64,000 nt of DNA from positions 2,728,001 through 2,792,000 of the forward strand of contig JACGCM010002435.1 of assembly GCA_014058105.1 (NCBI GenBank), written 5' to 3'. The notes beneath the pieces were generated by a model that saw nothing but the letters and a program-made list of their open reading frames with translations, was not told where the DNA came from and searched no databases. The position numbers were made by a program, and so were the translations under genes. Source of the stretch: Kingdonia uniflora (taxonomy: Eukaryota; Streptophyta; Magnoliopsida; Ranunculales; Circaeasteraceae). This document shows positions 46,463-58,859 of this stretch, in pieces; within the stretch, counting starts at the first letter, position 1; every line of letters begins with the position of its first letter.

Positions 46463-47457
46463 TGAAACATCCATGTTTGAAGTTTGTTTCATTCTGTGTC
46501 TAGTTTAGATGTCAGTACAATCTCGTGATTACTCGACGTCAGAGATTGCACATAGAGCGACTACAACTAGACTGGCACTGAACAAGTAAGTGGGTTTCTA
46601 ACTCCCTGGTCTATAATATCAATCCCTATGTATTTTACAGAGTATGAAAAAGTAATAAGAATGTCTCCTAAAAAAAATAGAAGTTCTACTCGAATAACAT
46701 TTAATGTTATTCGAATATGTTGCAACAGATAGAATTGTATTCGAATAGAATTATTTGTGTTCGAATAAATTTTAATAGATTGATTGTTGTTAAAATAACT
46801 TTCAAGAGATAGATTCCTGTTCGAATAAATTAATTTCTATCCGAACAGAGCCCGTGTTTTCTGTTTTCCTACTTAAGACATACTTACCTTTTTCAAACAC
46901 ACCACTTTCAAAGCCTATTTTTCAGAGCTTGATATTTTAGAGAGAGAAAAGATTTTAACGATCGATTCAACGCGAAGTAAATCTTAAATTGAATCAATCA
47001 GATAGTTTAGAAACCCCAATAATTGATTTGTAAATTTTGAGCGATTCAAGCTTTGAAGCTTTGGAGCGTTATCCAAGGCGAGACGTTGCGAGAATGGAAG
47101 AGCGTTGCGAGAAAGAGGAATTGGTTTCTAGGAGCTTGATTAGAAGAGAGGTAACCACGGGATGCGTTTATCGAGTCTGTAAGTAGTCAAATTCTTGTAA
47201 TTTGATTTCAATAGTAGATTGTTTAGCTGTCGGGTGATTCGACAGCGACCTGCGGGCTTTTCTCCTGAGAAAGGTTTTCCACAGGGTTAAAATTTATTTG
47301 GCCATATCTTTAATCTCCCATTGCTTACTTGTCATTAGATAATCGTATCGACTTGATTAAGGTTAAGCGTTGACCATTTATTCAAAGGAATTAGGACCTT
47401 TCGATTTAGACCTAAAACGATCAGAATTGGTTAGTCTCAGGCGGCTAAGTTATTTCA
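46463..47457 (+). repeat. 5' LTR of the copia element
   Basis: Starts tgaaacatccatg and ends ttatttca. It contains repeated ttcgaata words (46690-46850) also present in the other LTR, and a conserved ctgtcgggtgattcgacag palindrome near 47230. Confidence 0.92.
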
Positions 47458-47459
47458 AT

Positions 47460-47470
47460 TGGTATCAGAT
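47460..47470 (+). other. Primer binding site, initiator Met tRNA type
   Basis: tggtatcagat lies two bases after the LTR end; plant copia elements usually have tggtatcagagc, complementary to initiator Met tRNA. Confidence 0.85.
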
Positions 47471-47530
47471 CAGTCACGTTTCGAGCTTTAACAACCTAAG
47501 CGCAGATCCCAGATAGTTTGCTTGAGAATA

Positions 47531-49504
47531 ATGAGTTACGAGAAGTTTAGGGGTCCTATAAATCGCTCTCCAGCCTTTGATGGCAAAGAATACCCATACT
47601 GGAAAGTCCGAATGATTGCATACTTATAATCAATCAGAGAAGATGTATGGATTACTGTTGAGGATGGATGGACATCCGCTACTATGATGCTAGGTCAACC
47701 TAGGAGTGCTAAAGAGGTTCTTAAACCTAGGAACCAATGGTCAAAAGAAGAAAATGATACTATTGGTTATAATTCTAAAGGCCTCAATACGATCTTTACG
47801 GCTGTGAGTCAAAGTGAGTTTTGACATATCTCTGCATGTACCACTTCTAAAGAAGCTTGGGATATCCTAGTTTGAACTCATGAAGGCGATGATACAGTCA
47901 AAGAAAGTAAGCTTCAAATGCTTACTTTGCAATTTGAGAATATCAGAATGAGTAAAAATGAACCTTTTGACGAGTTTTATTCTAGACTAAGTAATATTGT
48001 AAACACTAGTGCCGCATTAGGAGCAGCGTACTCTGATGTTTAAATAGTTTGTAAAGTTCTAAGATCCCTTCCTAAGAGCTTTAAATCCAAACGTGATGTT
48101 ATAGAGGAAACTCAAGATCTTAAGAAAATGAAACCAGATACATTAGCAGGTAAATTGCGAACGTTTGAACTCGAGATAAAAATGGAAATCCCTGAGAAGA
48201 ATAAGAGTGTTGCTTTCAAGTCTTTATCTTACTCCTCTTCTTCTAAGGGTACCATAGAAGCTGATAACTCATCTGATTATGATAATGATGATGTGTCCGA
48301 CCTGGATTCACAGATTGCCTCTATAAGCCACCAGCTTAAGAACCTTGTAAAACAATGCCAATTTTAAAAATAAGGGTAATTGGTGAATCATAAGTCATAG
48401 ACTCATGATCAACATAGAGTGAATAACCGACAGACCAACCTTGACACTTACCTAAGTAAAGTTGAATGCTACAAATGTCATAAGTTTGGTCACTATGCCC
48501 ATAACTGTCCCAATAAGAAATCTGGGACCAATCACAAAGTTATGAATATCCGCGTTACTTGGGATGGCAGTGATGATGAGAATAATGATAATAAGAGTCA
48601 TCCCTAAGTAGTTGACAACAGAAATTATTGTCCATATCATGCTATTTTAAATTGTGGCAATAATAATTTTAACGCTTTTGAACTTGAAAATCCTGATAAA
48701 AATAAGAGTAATCAAGAACAAAATGAGTCTGAGGAGTTTGAGGACCTGCATCTTGAGAACTTGTATGCTCAGACTCTCGCCAAGTATATGAAACTCAGTA
48801 AACTTAATAAAGTCTTAAAAGACCAAGTTAATACACTTAAGTACGAACTTCAAGGAAAAATTGAGAGTACAAGTCACGAGATAGAGGTACTTGAGAATGA
48901 GAAATAAGGCCTTCATGACAAAGTTGTATTTTAAGAAAAATAAGTTAATAATACAAATGAGAAAATAAAATCAACTTTGGACGAACTTCATTTGGCCAAA
49001 CTTGATATAGTTCTATCTGAGCAGAAACTCAAGAAGTTCTGTCATGGGGCCAAGAACATTGATAAAATGTTATGTATGGGAAAGACGGATAGTAATAAAA
49101 GGAGTCTAGGATATGAGGAACCTTTTCCTAAGGCCAAGACTCCTCAAATTACCAAGTTTGTAAAAGCAACTGCTTCTACTTCAGTGCTCAAACATAATAT
49201 GATATCCATTATTCATAATCACTCCAAACGGGTATCTTACTCTCATATTTATCATTGTAGTATATGTGGTCGAAAGGGTCATATTGCTTCTTATTATAGA
49301 TTTGTTGGACCCTATCAACCATATGCCCGCCCTTTCAATGGATATAGATATAAGTCATATGTGAATGTTTCTAATGTGATTAGTGAGAATTTGAGCAGGA
49401 AGTATGCTCTAGAAACATCACCTCAAAAGGTGATCCGTGCAGTTTGGGTACAAAAGACAGATTTGGAACCACAGAAAAGGTGCAATGTTGTTCAAATAAG
49501 GTAA
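47531..49504 (+). pseudogene. gag: Copia gag polyprotein, one frame with stops
   Basis: ATG at 47531 opens a single frame of about 657 codons to 49504, interrupted by TAA/TGA at 47627, 47822, 47873 and a few later points including 48365. Start: MSYEKFRGPINRSPAFDGKE and YWKVRMIAYL, the typical gag-pre-capsid block. Then NEPFDEFYSRLSNIVNTSAA (UBN2-like capsid), zinc knuckle CYKCHKFGHYAHNC, coiled-coil stretches, and a second knuckle-like CSICGRKGHIASYY whose last Cys is Tyr. It ends near IRAVWVQK, the point where protease normally begins. Long gag with two knuckles fits the Sirevirus lineage. Confidence 0.85.
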
Positions 49505-51484
49505 TGAAAGTTTACTGAGAAGGGTTATAAGTATGCTTCATTGATTAGGTACGTTTCTTACCCTGTCTCAGTTTGTTTTTGTTTTTATTTTTGTTTTTGA
49601 ATAGTAGGATATTATCCTGTCTTTTTATCTACACTTTGCACTTTAGAAGTTTTTGTATGTATAATATTATTGTTAGACTTGAATTTTATTTGTGTGGTAT
49701 ATTCATTTATGAGATAATTATTTGGTAAAACCACATTCCACAATAGTCATTGAGTCTCTTGTTTAAACTAAAAACTCATTGTAACTAGAACCACGTGAGG
49801 ATAACTGTAGAGACTTCACACCTAATATTATGTGAGGATCTGACCTTATTTTTAAGCTTTGAGTATTATTATTATATTTACTCTTTATTTTTGATCTCGT
49901 TATTTTTGATCTTATTTCGTTTCCTTACTCAATTGTCAAATGGTAACATCAAAGTTAAGTTATACTAGTAATACTTTCTTACTTTTACTCGAGGCGAAAA
50001 AGGTGACAGTGCCCAACCGAAGATATGATAATAGGCATTTTTATTGTTACATCTTTTTTGCCTTCGTTCGTGTTTACCCAAATTTGTATCCGCTTGCATC
50101 CCCTTGTGCCTTCAAATATGCCATTCATTTTTTCTACCAAAATCCTTTATTATTTTACCCATTTTTTCTTAGACTTTTCAGTGAAAAAGAAAAAGTAAAA
50201 AAAAGATGTATGATTTTTGGGGGAAAAATGAATAGAAGAATACAATGCCTTCCCAAATGACATTTGTTATTATCTCATATCAGTGTCATGAAAATAATTT
50301 TTTTTTGAAAAAAATAGAAAATAAAAGGGGAGGAGAAGTGGTATTTTATTTTATGCATACTCAATAAGAAAAAGAATGACAGAAGTTAAATTTGGTTTCA
50401 AGTGAGAAGAGAAGTCAGTGTAACAGTAGTCTCAAAATGCCAGCAAAACACCGACTCCATCACAAGCCTACCCATGCGTACATTATAACCTATTCAAAGA
50501 CCAATTTGATCTTGAGTTCAACGTAGTTACTATTAGTGGAGAGTAGATATATGGAGTCTTTATTAATTTTAACTTGACACCATGTATGACAATTGGGGTT
50601 CTTTCCCATGAGATCTTCCAACTCACAATGCGTCATTTTTTGATGAAATATGATTTTTCCGCTGCTTTATATTCATATTCATATTTTACACAGAGTGTTT
50701 GCTAGTTAATTCTCAGTGATTTTGAGTGACCACCAAGAGAGGCCTAAGTTGAAACAACTTTCCAATATAGTATTCTAACTGCGGCTGAGTAATACATTAA
50801 AAACTAGGTAACTCTTTGACTATGTACACACACATACACCAAATATTTTATTTAGTGATTGTTTTATAACACATTGGCAATATCTTGGCTTTATAGGATA
50901 TTTTAGATTCATTGACTTCTATCATGCCTTGTGTTTAGGGGGAGTGTTAACTTCTTTTGCTTCCTTATTTCAGAGATACTCCCCATGTGTATTTTCCTTT
51001 TATTTCATTTTAAAGGGGGCTATCGTTATGTTGAGGGAGAGATGCATATTATTTTGAGGGGGAGATGCATATTATTTTGGGGTATTGGTTCTGACTTTTT
51101 TAGTATTCAAAATAGTCTATCTGTTTAGAATATTTGCTCTGCCAACTTTAAGTATATATTTTTCATTTATTCTATGTTCAACTCTTGGTTTGTTTATCCT
51201 CTTATGGGCTATTTACCCTTTGTTCATCTGTGCCAAAAAGGGGGAGAGATGATCCTGACAGGTAAGTCAGGTAAGTTATGTTTTTTTTTTGATCCCTAAT
51301 TTTTAAATGAACAGTTTCGTGATGAATCTTGTTTAGTGTGCAGGGATTTCAGAGTATATGCTATATAAGATGAAAATGAAGCTTTGAGTATGGATGTTCA
51401 GCGATTGAGTCAGTCCATCGAGTTGTATTTTAATTTCTTATAGTTAGTTTTGGTTTTGACACGAAATGAACCAAAGGGGGGGAT
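49505..51484. other. Non-coding 3' arm of the copia element with repeated polypurine motifs
   Basis: No pol is found. Polypurine motifs occur at 50936-50944, 51012-51020, 51031-51041, 51054-51066, 51233-51248 (aaaaagggggagaga) and finally 51471-51482 before the LTR. The pair at 51031 and 51054 lies in a 24-base duplication ending gagatgcatattatttt. Multiple polypurine tracts are a described feature of Sireviruses. Short frames here have no domains. Confidence 0.6.
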
Positions 51485-52486
51485 TGAAGCATCTATGCTT
51501 GGAGTTTGTTTCATTCCCTGTCTAGTTTAGATGTCAGCACAATCTCGTGGTTACTCGATGTCAGAGATTACACATTGAACGACTACAGCTGGACTGGCAC
51601 TGAACAGGTAAGTGGGTTTCTAACTTCTTGGTCTATAATATCAAGCCCTATGTATTTTACAGAGTATGAAAAAGTAATAAGAATGTCTCCTTAAAGAAAA
51701 TAGAAGTTCTATTCGAATAAGCTTTAATGTTATTCGAATATGTTGCAATAAATAGAATTGTATTCGAATAGAATTACTTGTGTTCGAATAACTTTTAATA
51801 GATTGATTGCTGTCCGAATAACTTTTAACAGATAGATTCCTGTTCGAATAGATTAATTTTTATTGGAACAGAGTCCGTGTTTTCAATTTTCCTACTTAAG
51901 ACATACTTACCTTTTTTCAAACTCACCTCTTTGAAAACCTATTTTTCAGAACTTAATATTTTAGAGAGAGGAGAGATTTTAACGATCGATTCACCGCGAA
52001 GTAAATCTCAAATTGAATCAATCAGAAAAGTTTAGAATACCTAATAATTGATTTGTAAAGTTTAAGCGATTCAAGCTTTGAAGCTTTGAAGCGTTATCCA
52101 AGGTGAGGCGTTGCGAGAACGGAAGAGCGTTGCGAAAGCGAGGAATCGGTTGCTAGGAGCTTGATTAGAAGAGAGGTAACCATGGGATGTGTTTATCGAG
52201 TCTGTAAGTAGTTAAACTCTTGTAATTTGATTTCAATAATGGATTGTTTAGCTGTCGGGTGATTCGACAGCAAACTGTGGGTTTTTCTCCTGAGAAAGGT
52301 TTCCCACAGGGTTAAAGTTTGCTTGGCCTTGCCTTTAATCTCACATTGCTTACTTGACATTAGATAATTGTATCGACTTGATTAAGGTTAAGCGTTGACC
52401 ATTTATTCAAAGGAATTAAGACCTTTCGATTTTTTTTGACCTAAAACGATCAGAATTGGTTAGTCTCAGGCGACTAAGTTATTTCA
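51485..52486 (+). repeat. 3' LTR of the copia element
   Basis: Starts tgaagcatctatg and ends atttca; collinear with 46463-47457 throughout, followed by aatag. Confidence 0.92.
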
Positions 52487-52491
52487 AATAG

Positions 52492-53290
52492 CTTTGTGAA
52501 AATAGCTTGGATTAGATTCACTTGAGGTAATCCAATCTACTCTAGCTTTTTGTTTAAGGTAAGATCCTTCCTTATTAGAGTAGTATCTGAACTCTTTGAT
52601 AGCATACTACCTTTCTCTAGCAAGAATTTTACTGGTGGGGTCAGCTTGAAAGGTTAGCTTGTATTTGGCTGAGTCTACTTCTAGTTTTTATGTTCTTCCT
52701 GCCCACATTTCCAATCCTTTCTTTATTTAAAGCTCTCAGGTCAGTTCTAACTTTAATGAGTTTGGAGTTAAGTATGAACTGAGCATTTCCTGTAAACCTT
52801 CTCTTGACCAATACTTAAAATACTTGAAATTCAGCTTCCCATACTTTTTATCCTCCCCTATTCTTACTACCATAGGACTATGGTCTGAAATACCAGGGAG
52901 GAGAAAGTTTGCTTCAGCAGCAGTGTATATGTTTCCCCAATCCTTAGAAATAAAAACTTTGTCAACTTTGCAATTTATATGATTGCTCCCACTTCGCTTG
53001 TTGTTCCATGTGACGTAGCACCCTTGAAGTTAAGATCATTAAACTTATTGCTCAGTAACTGATTACAATGACTCTTTCATGAACCTCTCTCCCTTTCTTG
53101 AGAGGCAAAATGGCTATAAAATTTCCCATGAGAATCCAAGACTTACTGATATTAGCTCTAAGGGTGCTTATGCCACTCCACATCTTTTTCCTGTGTCTAA
53201 ACTCAATAGAGCCATAGATGAGATAAAGAAGAATTGAATTATCAAGCCACTCCACTGTGCAGTGCATGGCCTAGACACTAAATTAATTTA
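52492..53290 (-). pseudogene. LINE ORF2: endonuclease and RT N-terminal part
   Basis: The minus-strand frame 53267-53052 includes KSWILMGNFIAIL, the conserved W-x-x-x-G-D-F-N endonuclease block with Asp changed to Asn. Downstream come GSNHINCKVDKVFISKDW and FLLPGISDHSPMVVRI (the S-D-H motif, near 52900), then KYFKYWSREGLQEML. It continues across the copia insert into 46462. The 5' end of the LINE beyond about 53290 is not recognised. Confidence 0.8.
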
Positions 53291-53710
53291 TTCATCCCTA
53301 GACACTAAAACGTACTACTAACTTTAAAACTGAACAACCTATAAATAAAGCTAGAAGATCTTTCCTTTTATATGAAAAAAATCTTTATCACAAAATAGAA
53401 AACTATGCTAATTAAAAATAAATAAGAATAAACCCTATATCTTCTCGAACAAGACTTGCGAAAAACATTGAATTACTAACATAAATTACATTAGAAACTG
53501 TAGATTCTTTTAACGAGGGGAGAATAGATAAAGGGCCAAAATTGTCATGCCTAGGGAAAGCCCACAAACCGTGACCAGTAATTTACAGCTCTAGGCTATG
53601 GCATGTCAACTCCCACCCCCCTTTAAAACTCAACCACAAATTTTGAAGGCTCAAAAGGGCCGGGTACTCCTTCCGCGGGAATATGGGTCTACAATTCTTG
53701 ATAATCTTCA
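53291..53710. other. Unassigned sequence between LINE and gypsy gag
   Basis: AT-rich on the left; the right part (53560-53700) has gggccgggtactccttccgcggg. No gene seen. It may include the LINE 5' end or flanking retroelement sequence. Confidence 0.3.
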
Positions 53711-53712
53711 CC

Positions 53713-54352
53713 CTAAAGCGTTTCAAAGGTAGATGCAACGTGCTCTGAAATAAGTACCATACTCTTCTTCAATTTTGGACAATCCTTTTTCACATGCCCT
53801 GACTTATGATACAAGAAGTATGTAACTGATCCAGTTGATATGTTGATGATTCTTGAGCAACATTTGTTAAAATTGTAGTCGATTAGGCAATTGAGTTGTG
53901 CAGTTCTTCTTACTTCACATCCTGGGAAGAGAAACAAACTTGAGATCGTCCTAATAAAATTTTGGAGTCCATTAAATAATTTACTCATTTTGTAGGCACC
54001 AGTCTCACACAAATGAGGCAGATGCATAACAAACACGATTCATGTGTACTTATTTATACTTAACTTTCCATGTCACAAATATTTTAACCACATGAAAGCA
54101 TCCCTCTCGTACTCAATCATAAGAAACTCGTTCATAAAAGTATGTTGCATCTCTGACCATTCGGTAGGATAACCGTCCTGGATATGAGTAAATTGCAAAC
54201 TATTCCACCATGCGAGCGTATATCCTTTGAGTTTTGCCTCGAGTAGCATCATTCGATTGGGATAACTGTATTTCCTACACATAGATATTTTCTCTACTCG
54301 AGTGATCCAATCAATAAAGGTATCTGGGTTGAGTTTCCCATCAGAGTCATTT
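53713..54352 (-). pseudogene. gag: Ty3/gypsy gag, capsid and zinc knuckle part
   Basis: Read on the minus strand: DSDGKLNPDTFIDWITRVEK, MLLEAKLKGYTLAWWNSLQF, EWSEMQHTFMNEFLMIEYER, a stop, then KMSKLFNGLQNFIRTISSLF and YHKSGHVKKDCPKLKK, a CCHC knuckle that has lost its first Cys pair. These are classic plant gypsy gag blocks. Its N-terminal part continues at 60498 on the far side of the Harbinger element. It belongs to a different gypsy element from A, B and C. Confidence 0.8.
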
Positions 54353-54636
54353 GAGAAAATCCAACAGCTAGTTAAGGTTTGGGTATGGGCTCTAACAGGG
54401 GGCCCACAAAAAACCCAACCCAAAACCAGCCTCTCCCAGCAGCAAGTTTGGGTTTGTGACATGGTTTTTTTAAAATTTAACTGGGAGGAGTTCTGATTAC
54501 CGCACGGTATTCCTTTTACCGCCGCTTCAACTTTTACAATATTTGCTTCCTAACTTGACTCATTCTTCACATATATTTCTTCCTCTCTCTCAATTCGAAT
54601 GTAAAAAAAAATTCCCCCAACAAATTTAAAATAGAG

Positions 54637-56780
54637 ATGCCACATGGAGACCCGTATGCCAGTACATTACCTGGGTTTAGAGTGACAAGAGATCCAGAGC
54701 GAGCCGTAACTCGGTCGAGGTCCGGAAGGAAAAAAAAAACAAGTAGAATTTCAAGATGTCCAACAAACCCAACTTATACCAAACCCACCCCAAGAAAACT
54801 ACCCGCAGAGGTTTATGACCTAACTCCCAGACGGCGTCAGTCATATCTTTTACACTGGCAATGAATTTACGGTAAGTTTTTGTTTAATTGTGAATTTGCT
54901 ATTTCCATAAATTAAGTGTTTGACAAAATGTTCCAATGAACAGAATCGGGATTCGATGCGTCTGCATGGCACATTCACTACGGTGATCAAAGTGTGGAAG
55001 GAGATTTCTACAATTCTCATAATTAATTATGCCATGGTCAAGATATTTGGTAGCTTTATGAATATACGCTTGGGTAATTCTGATAATCGTCTAATTTAGG
55101 CGCTTACAGAGCGTTGGTGGCCGATAACACTCACTTTTCCATTCCGATGTGTTGAGATAGGGGTCACTCCATTGGATTTCCAGATGTTGACATCATTATC
55201 AATCTGCCGATATCTGACACTGGTACCGTATGACAACGCATAGAGTATTTTATCCAATGCGAGGCAATTGCTCCCCAATATTGAATCTAGTAATATAAAG
55301 AGTGGGAACGTCAACATTTCACATTTGAGGACGTACTTGACCATCACAGGTGATCGGGAGGATGATATTACCATTGCTCGTGCTTTAATCCTCTTCATGA
55401 TGGGACATTTGTGGTTCCAAACGGCCAACGACACTGTCCCACTTGGATATCTCACGGCCGTGGCTGATTTGGACGAGGCTGCCGAATATAACTGGGGTTC
55501 TGCTATTTTTACTTCTATGTACCATGGTTGGATACCGCAGTTACGACCAGGGGTGTAATCACTGGATTTTCCTAACTTCTTGAGGTACACTAACACCTTT
55601 TCCTTATAAGCTACAAATCAAATATCTTCCAATAAATGCCTTAAATATAATTTATAATTATCTTTTATGTTGTTTCGAAATGTAGTATTGGTTCTACGGG
55701 TATTGTGGGTTTGGTCACCCTATAGTCAAGGAAGAAGCTATGTTTTTAGCCTATCCACACCTCAGAGCATGTGAGAGGGGCAACAGGAAGAAAATAAATG
55801 ACCAAACAATCAATTTGTTTATTCTAGGCAGATACCACATTGACCATCAGACTATTGAGACGATAACCTGGCGACCTTGGTTGGATTATGCAGTGTCCGA
55901 GTTAGATGACGTACAAACTACGTTGCTTCTGTCCCGTAAGTGGATGCCACTTCAAGTCTCAAATAGAAACTGCGAGTATTACTTGGGGGATAGATGTTGG
56001 ATGCAGTTAACTGGCAGTGCAGGTATTTCTTTTGATCCTCTGCTTAGCATGTTACCACATCTTAGTCTAGGGGATTTACAGGCGATGAGACATGCCGGCT
56101 TCATTGACTATGAGCAGTTTGAAATAGGGGAGGAGCGAGAGACTTACGCCTTATACAAGGCTAACCAAACTAGGGAGGTAGGCCACCTGTTGACAGATTC
56201 CCAGTGGATGAGAAATATAGATCCATTCGGACCCTCTGCACTAGGAGCTGGTATTATACCCGTGGTGGTTACGTCAGCGTCGATTCATAGCTTGTCTCAG
56301 GATTTCAGTTTGCCTAGCAAGCCCGAGGGGCCAGACCTGGGGTGGCACATGGAGTGGACAAGATGGCGTGAGATGCTCCCTATTTACCCCTTGAGGGACC
56401 CGTCACCCATGTCTGCCTCCTACAGCGCAGAGGAGCTGTGGCACTTGACTCATAGTATGCGGTAACTTTGCCTTGCAGAGTTTGCGCGGGACGCCCTGAG
56501 GATTCAGGAGTTGACTGATGAAAATGCTACTTTGAGGTGGCACTTGAACCGTGTAGACGACCATCTTTATTCACATGTAAGTAATTTATTTATTTTTTGA
56601 AATAATGTCATATTTATTTCGTCAAAATATTTATAAATTTTCTTTGCCCTGTTCAGGACCTATATCTGAGGAGAGGGCGAGACGTACGAGTGGTACCGTG
56701 AGGATGAGGCAAGGGAATTGTAGATCTGGTCTGCGAACCAGGGTAGCCTGTAGTAGCTGTAGTGGCCCGTCTCAATAGAT
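54637..56780 (+). pseudogene. Plant mobile domain (aminotransferase-like) gene, multi-exon, decayed
   Basis: Exon 1 (54637-54871) starts MPHGDPYASTLPGFRVTRDP with basic SRSGRKKKTSR and ends ACG/GTAAGT. Exon 2 (about 54944-55585) has ALTERWWPITLTFPFRCVEI, GVTPLDFQMLTSLSICRYL, stop, SILSNARQLLPNIESSNIKS and EDDITIARALILFMMGHLWF, then LGYLTAVADLDEAAEYNWGS. Exon 3 (55687-56576) follows aatgtag with YWFYGYCGFGHPIVKEEAMF, ACERGNRKKINDQTINLFIL and ELWHLTHSMR, ending TCACAT/GTAAGT. Exon 4 from 56657 has LYLRRGRDVRVVP. This is the PMD found in plant MAIN-like proteins and in many plant transposons. About three stops and one frameshift break it. The 241-codon stretch 55740-56465 is open. Confidence 0.8.
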
Positions 56781-56972
56781 ATAGGTATTTTTGATGTTTT
56801 TGTATACGTAATATTTTATTGTAAACATCAGTGTTGAACAATTTCTATTAAAGTTTGGGTTTGTTTCTCTATATAAGTACTTGTACGACCTGATGTCACA
56901 TTTCTTTATATAAATCAATATTAATCAATTTATTTTGAGTCTTGAATTTAAATAAAAATGCAATTACAATTC

Positions 56973-57285
56973 TTAAAATAGTAGTTCTACGCACGAAATG
57001 AAACTCAAAATATATACAATTACACTTAATTCATCGTTCACGACTGATGCAGAGATTAAACTAAAACCATTCAATAAGGGGGAGCGGATCCCTTCCATAG
57101 TTAGAAAGTTGGTAATTTGCTGGAAACTCATCAGGCGGGACGTAATTCTGGTAAAAAATATCGTATGGAGTCTCGAGCGAGAACGGTTGGTTGTAATTCT
57201 CATACCATTCATCTCTAGCTTTACGGAGAATATAGGCTAGTGGAATACCTCTGACCTGTCTATCAATACTCATCCGTATCGTCAT
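56973..57285 (-). other. Unrecognised minus-strand frame between PMD gene and transposase
   Basis: An open frame 57285-57061 reads MTIRMSIDRQVRGIPLAYIL, then KARDEWYENYNQPFSLETPY and DPLPLIEWF. It may be the 3' exon of another transposon-borne gene; codon-like quality is fair but no family is recognised. Confidence 0.3.
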
Positions 57286-57302
57286 CCTCTTCTATCAATC
57301 TT

Positions 57303-58566
57303 ATGTTTGATTGTGCGGTGGCAATTTGCATTCTGTACCAAAATGCAACAAATATAGTAGTACATGATGCAACTTCGAGTCACGGGGGGAGTGTCATGGG
57401 CTGTAAGGATAAGAGAAAGAAGCGAGATCACCGATTGGGGCATTACATTATTATATGGGACTACTTCAAGCCGGAGTACACATATGAGCCGTGAGAATTT
57501 TGGCGACATTTTCGCATGAGTAAAGACATGTTTATGCGTATATTCGATACATTCGTTGCACATGATCATTACTTTATCCAAAAACCCAGCAACGCTTGTA
57601 CTATCGGGTTATCACCGTACCAAAAGGTAGTCGCAGCACTACGTTTCCTAAGCTACGGTGTTGCAACAAATTTTTTTGGCGACTATATCTGAATAGGAGA
57701 AAGTACAACCATGTTATGTATGGAAAAGTTTTGTGTTGCGGTTATACAAATTATTGGTGAGGAATATCTTCGATTACCAAACGCGGCTGACGTCGAAAGG
57801 TTAAAAGCGATCGGAGAGTTACGAGAATTTCCCGACATGTTAGGAAGTCTTGATTGCATACATTAGATATGGAAAAATTGCCCCATAGCTTGGCACAGCC
57901 AATTTATTGGTCATTGCCCTAAGGCGACACTGATTCTTGAAGTGGTAGCTTCACATGACCTTTGAATTTGGCATACTTTTTTTTGGTTTACCAGGGTCTA
58001 ACAATAATATCAATGTTTTGTAATAGTCATATATTTTCACCGACGTGGCCGATGGTATCGCCCCGCCTTACAATTATATAATTGCTGAAAAACTTTATGA
58101 TATGGGGCATTACCTTGCGGATGGCATATACCCCAAATAGGGAATACTTGTCAAAACCATTTCTAATCCAGTTACAGCGAAACAAAAATTATTTGCTCAA
58201 TAACAAGAAAGTTATCAAAAAGACGTAGAACGGGCATTTGGGATTTTACAATCTCGGTTCAATATTATAAAATATCTGGTTAAATTATGGAAACCCAAGG
58301 TTTTGAATGCCATATAGGCGTGCGTGAAATTGCAAAATATGGTCGTCGAAGAGGAACAAGGTGTATTCCCATCATACTTAGACTACAATCCAGCTAATCC
58401 CTCAACTATCGAAGGCGAATGGTTCAATATTGTACTGCATTCAAAGTCGAGAACTGCACTTTGATCTAAAGGATGATCTAATCGAGCATTTGTGGGTCGT
58501 GAAGGGAAATCTTCAAACCTAGTACTCCATTTCTTGTATTATCTGAGTGTTCTTGATGTAATTTAA
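57303..58566 (+). pseudogene. PIF/Harbinger DDE transposase (plant transposon protein), decayed
   Basis: N-terminal DYFKPEYTYEP, stop (57492), EFWRHFRMSKDMFMRIFDTF, GLSPYQKVVAALRFLSYGVA, stop (57690), LRLPNAADVERLKAI, DMLGSLDCIH (first Asp), stop (57864), IWKNCPIAWHSQFIG, TLILEVVASHDL, stop (57963), then after a frame change in a T8 run GSNNNINVL, where the second catalytic Asp of SNND is Asn. Next come MGHYLADGIYPK, LFAQ, QKDVERAFGILQSRFNII (catalytic Glu) and LQNMVVEEE. The order matches the plant PIF/Harbinger DDE family. Stops plus the D-to-N change make it inactive. Confidence 0.9.
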
Positions 58567-58859
58567 TTTTTCTTATCGTATAAGTTTATTAAATAAGTTT
58601 TTGATATTGTATTAATCTTGTATTTGTTTTAAAGCAATATTCTCATAAATAAATATTTTGAAAACAATATTACATCCTTCAATAGAAAAGTATATTATTC
58701 AAACGATTACATTATTGGAAGGTAAACTACATTCTTGGGAAGAAAACTTCTATATACATCAAAGTTAAATTATATTTCATCACCACTTTAAGTACATGGT
58801 CCGCCCCACTTGGACAGACGTTCCATGACCTCAGCTTGCCTTTGCAGATAGTATTACAA

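Larger units (their letters stand above)
46463..52486 (+). mobile_element. Sirevirus-like Ty1/copia element with gag only, 6.0 kb
   Basis: LTRs 46463-47457 and 51485-52486 are collinear over about 1 kb with scattered mismatches. The target duplication aatag is exact (46458-46462, 52487-52491). The primer site tggtatcagat follows the 5' LTR; a polypurine tract precedes the 3' LTR. The internal 4.0 kb holds one gag frame and a long non-coding arm; protease, integrase and RT are absent. It interrupts the LINE RT: removing it and one duplicate restores a LINE frame with the block KGRRVRN. Confidence 0.92.

Noticed and set aside
55096..55596. 166-codon minus-strand frame
   Set aside because: It overlaps the PMD exon 2, whose plus-strand sequence has clear family motifs.
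54637..56780. PMD gene as a resident host MAIN-like gene
   Set aside because: It has stops and a frameshift and lies between transposon termini; a host gene is not excluded but is less likely.
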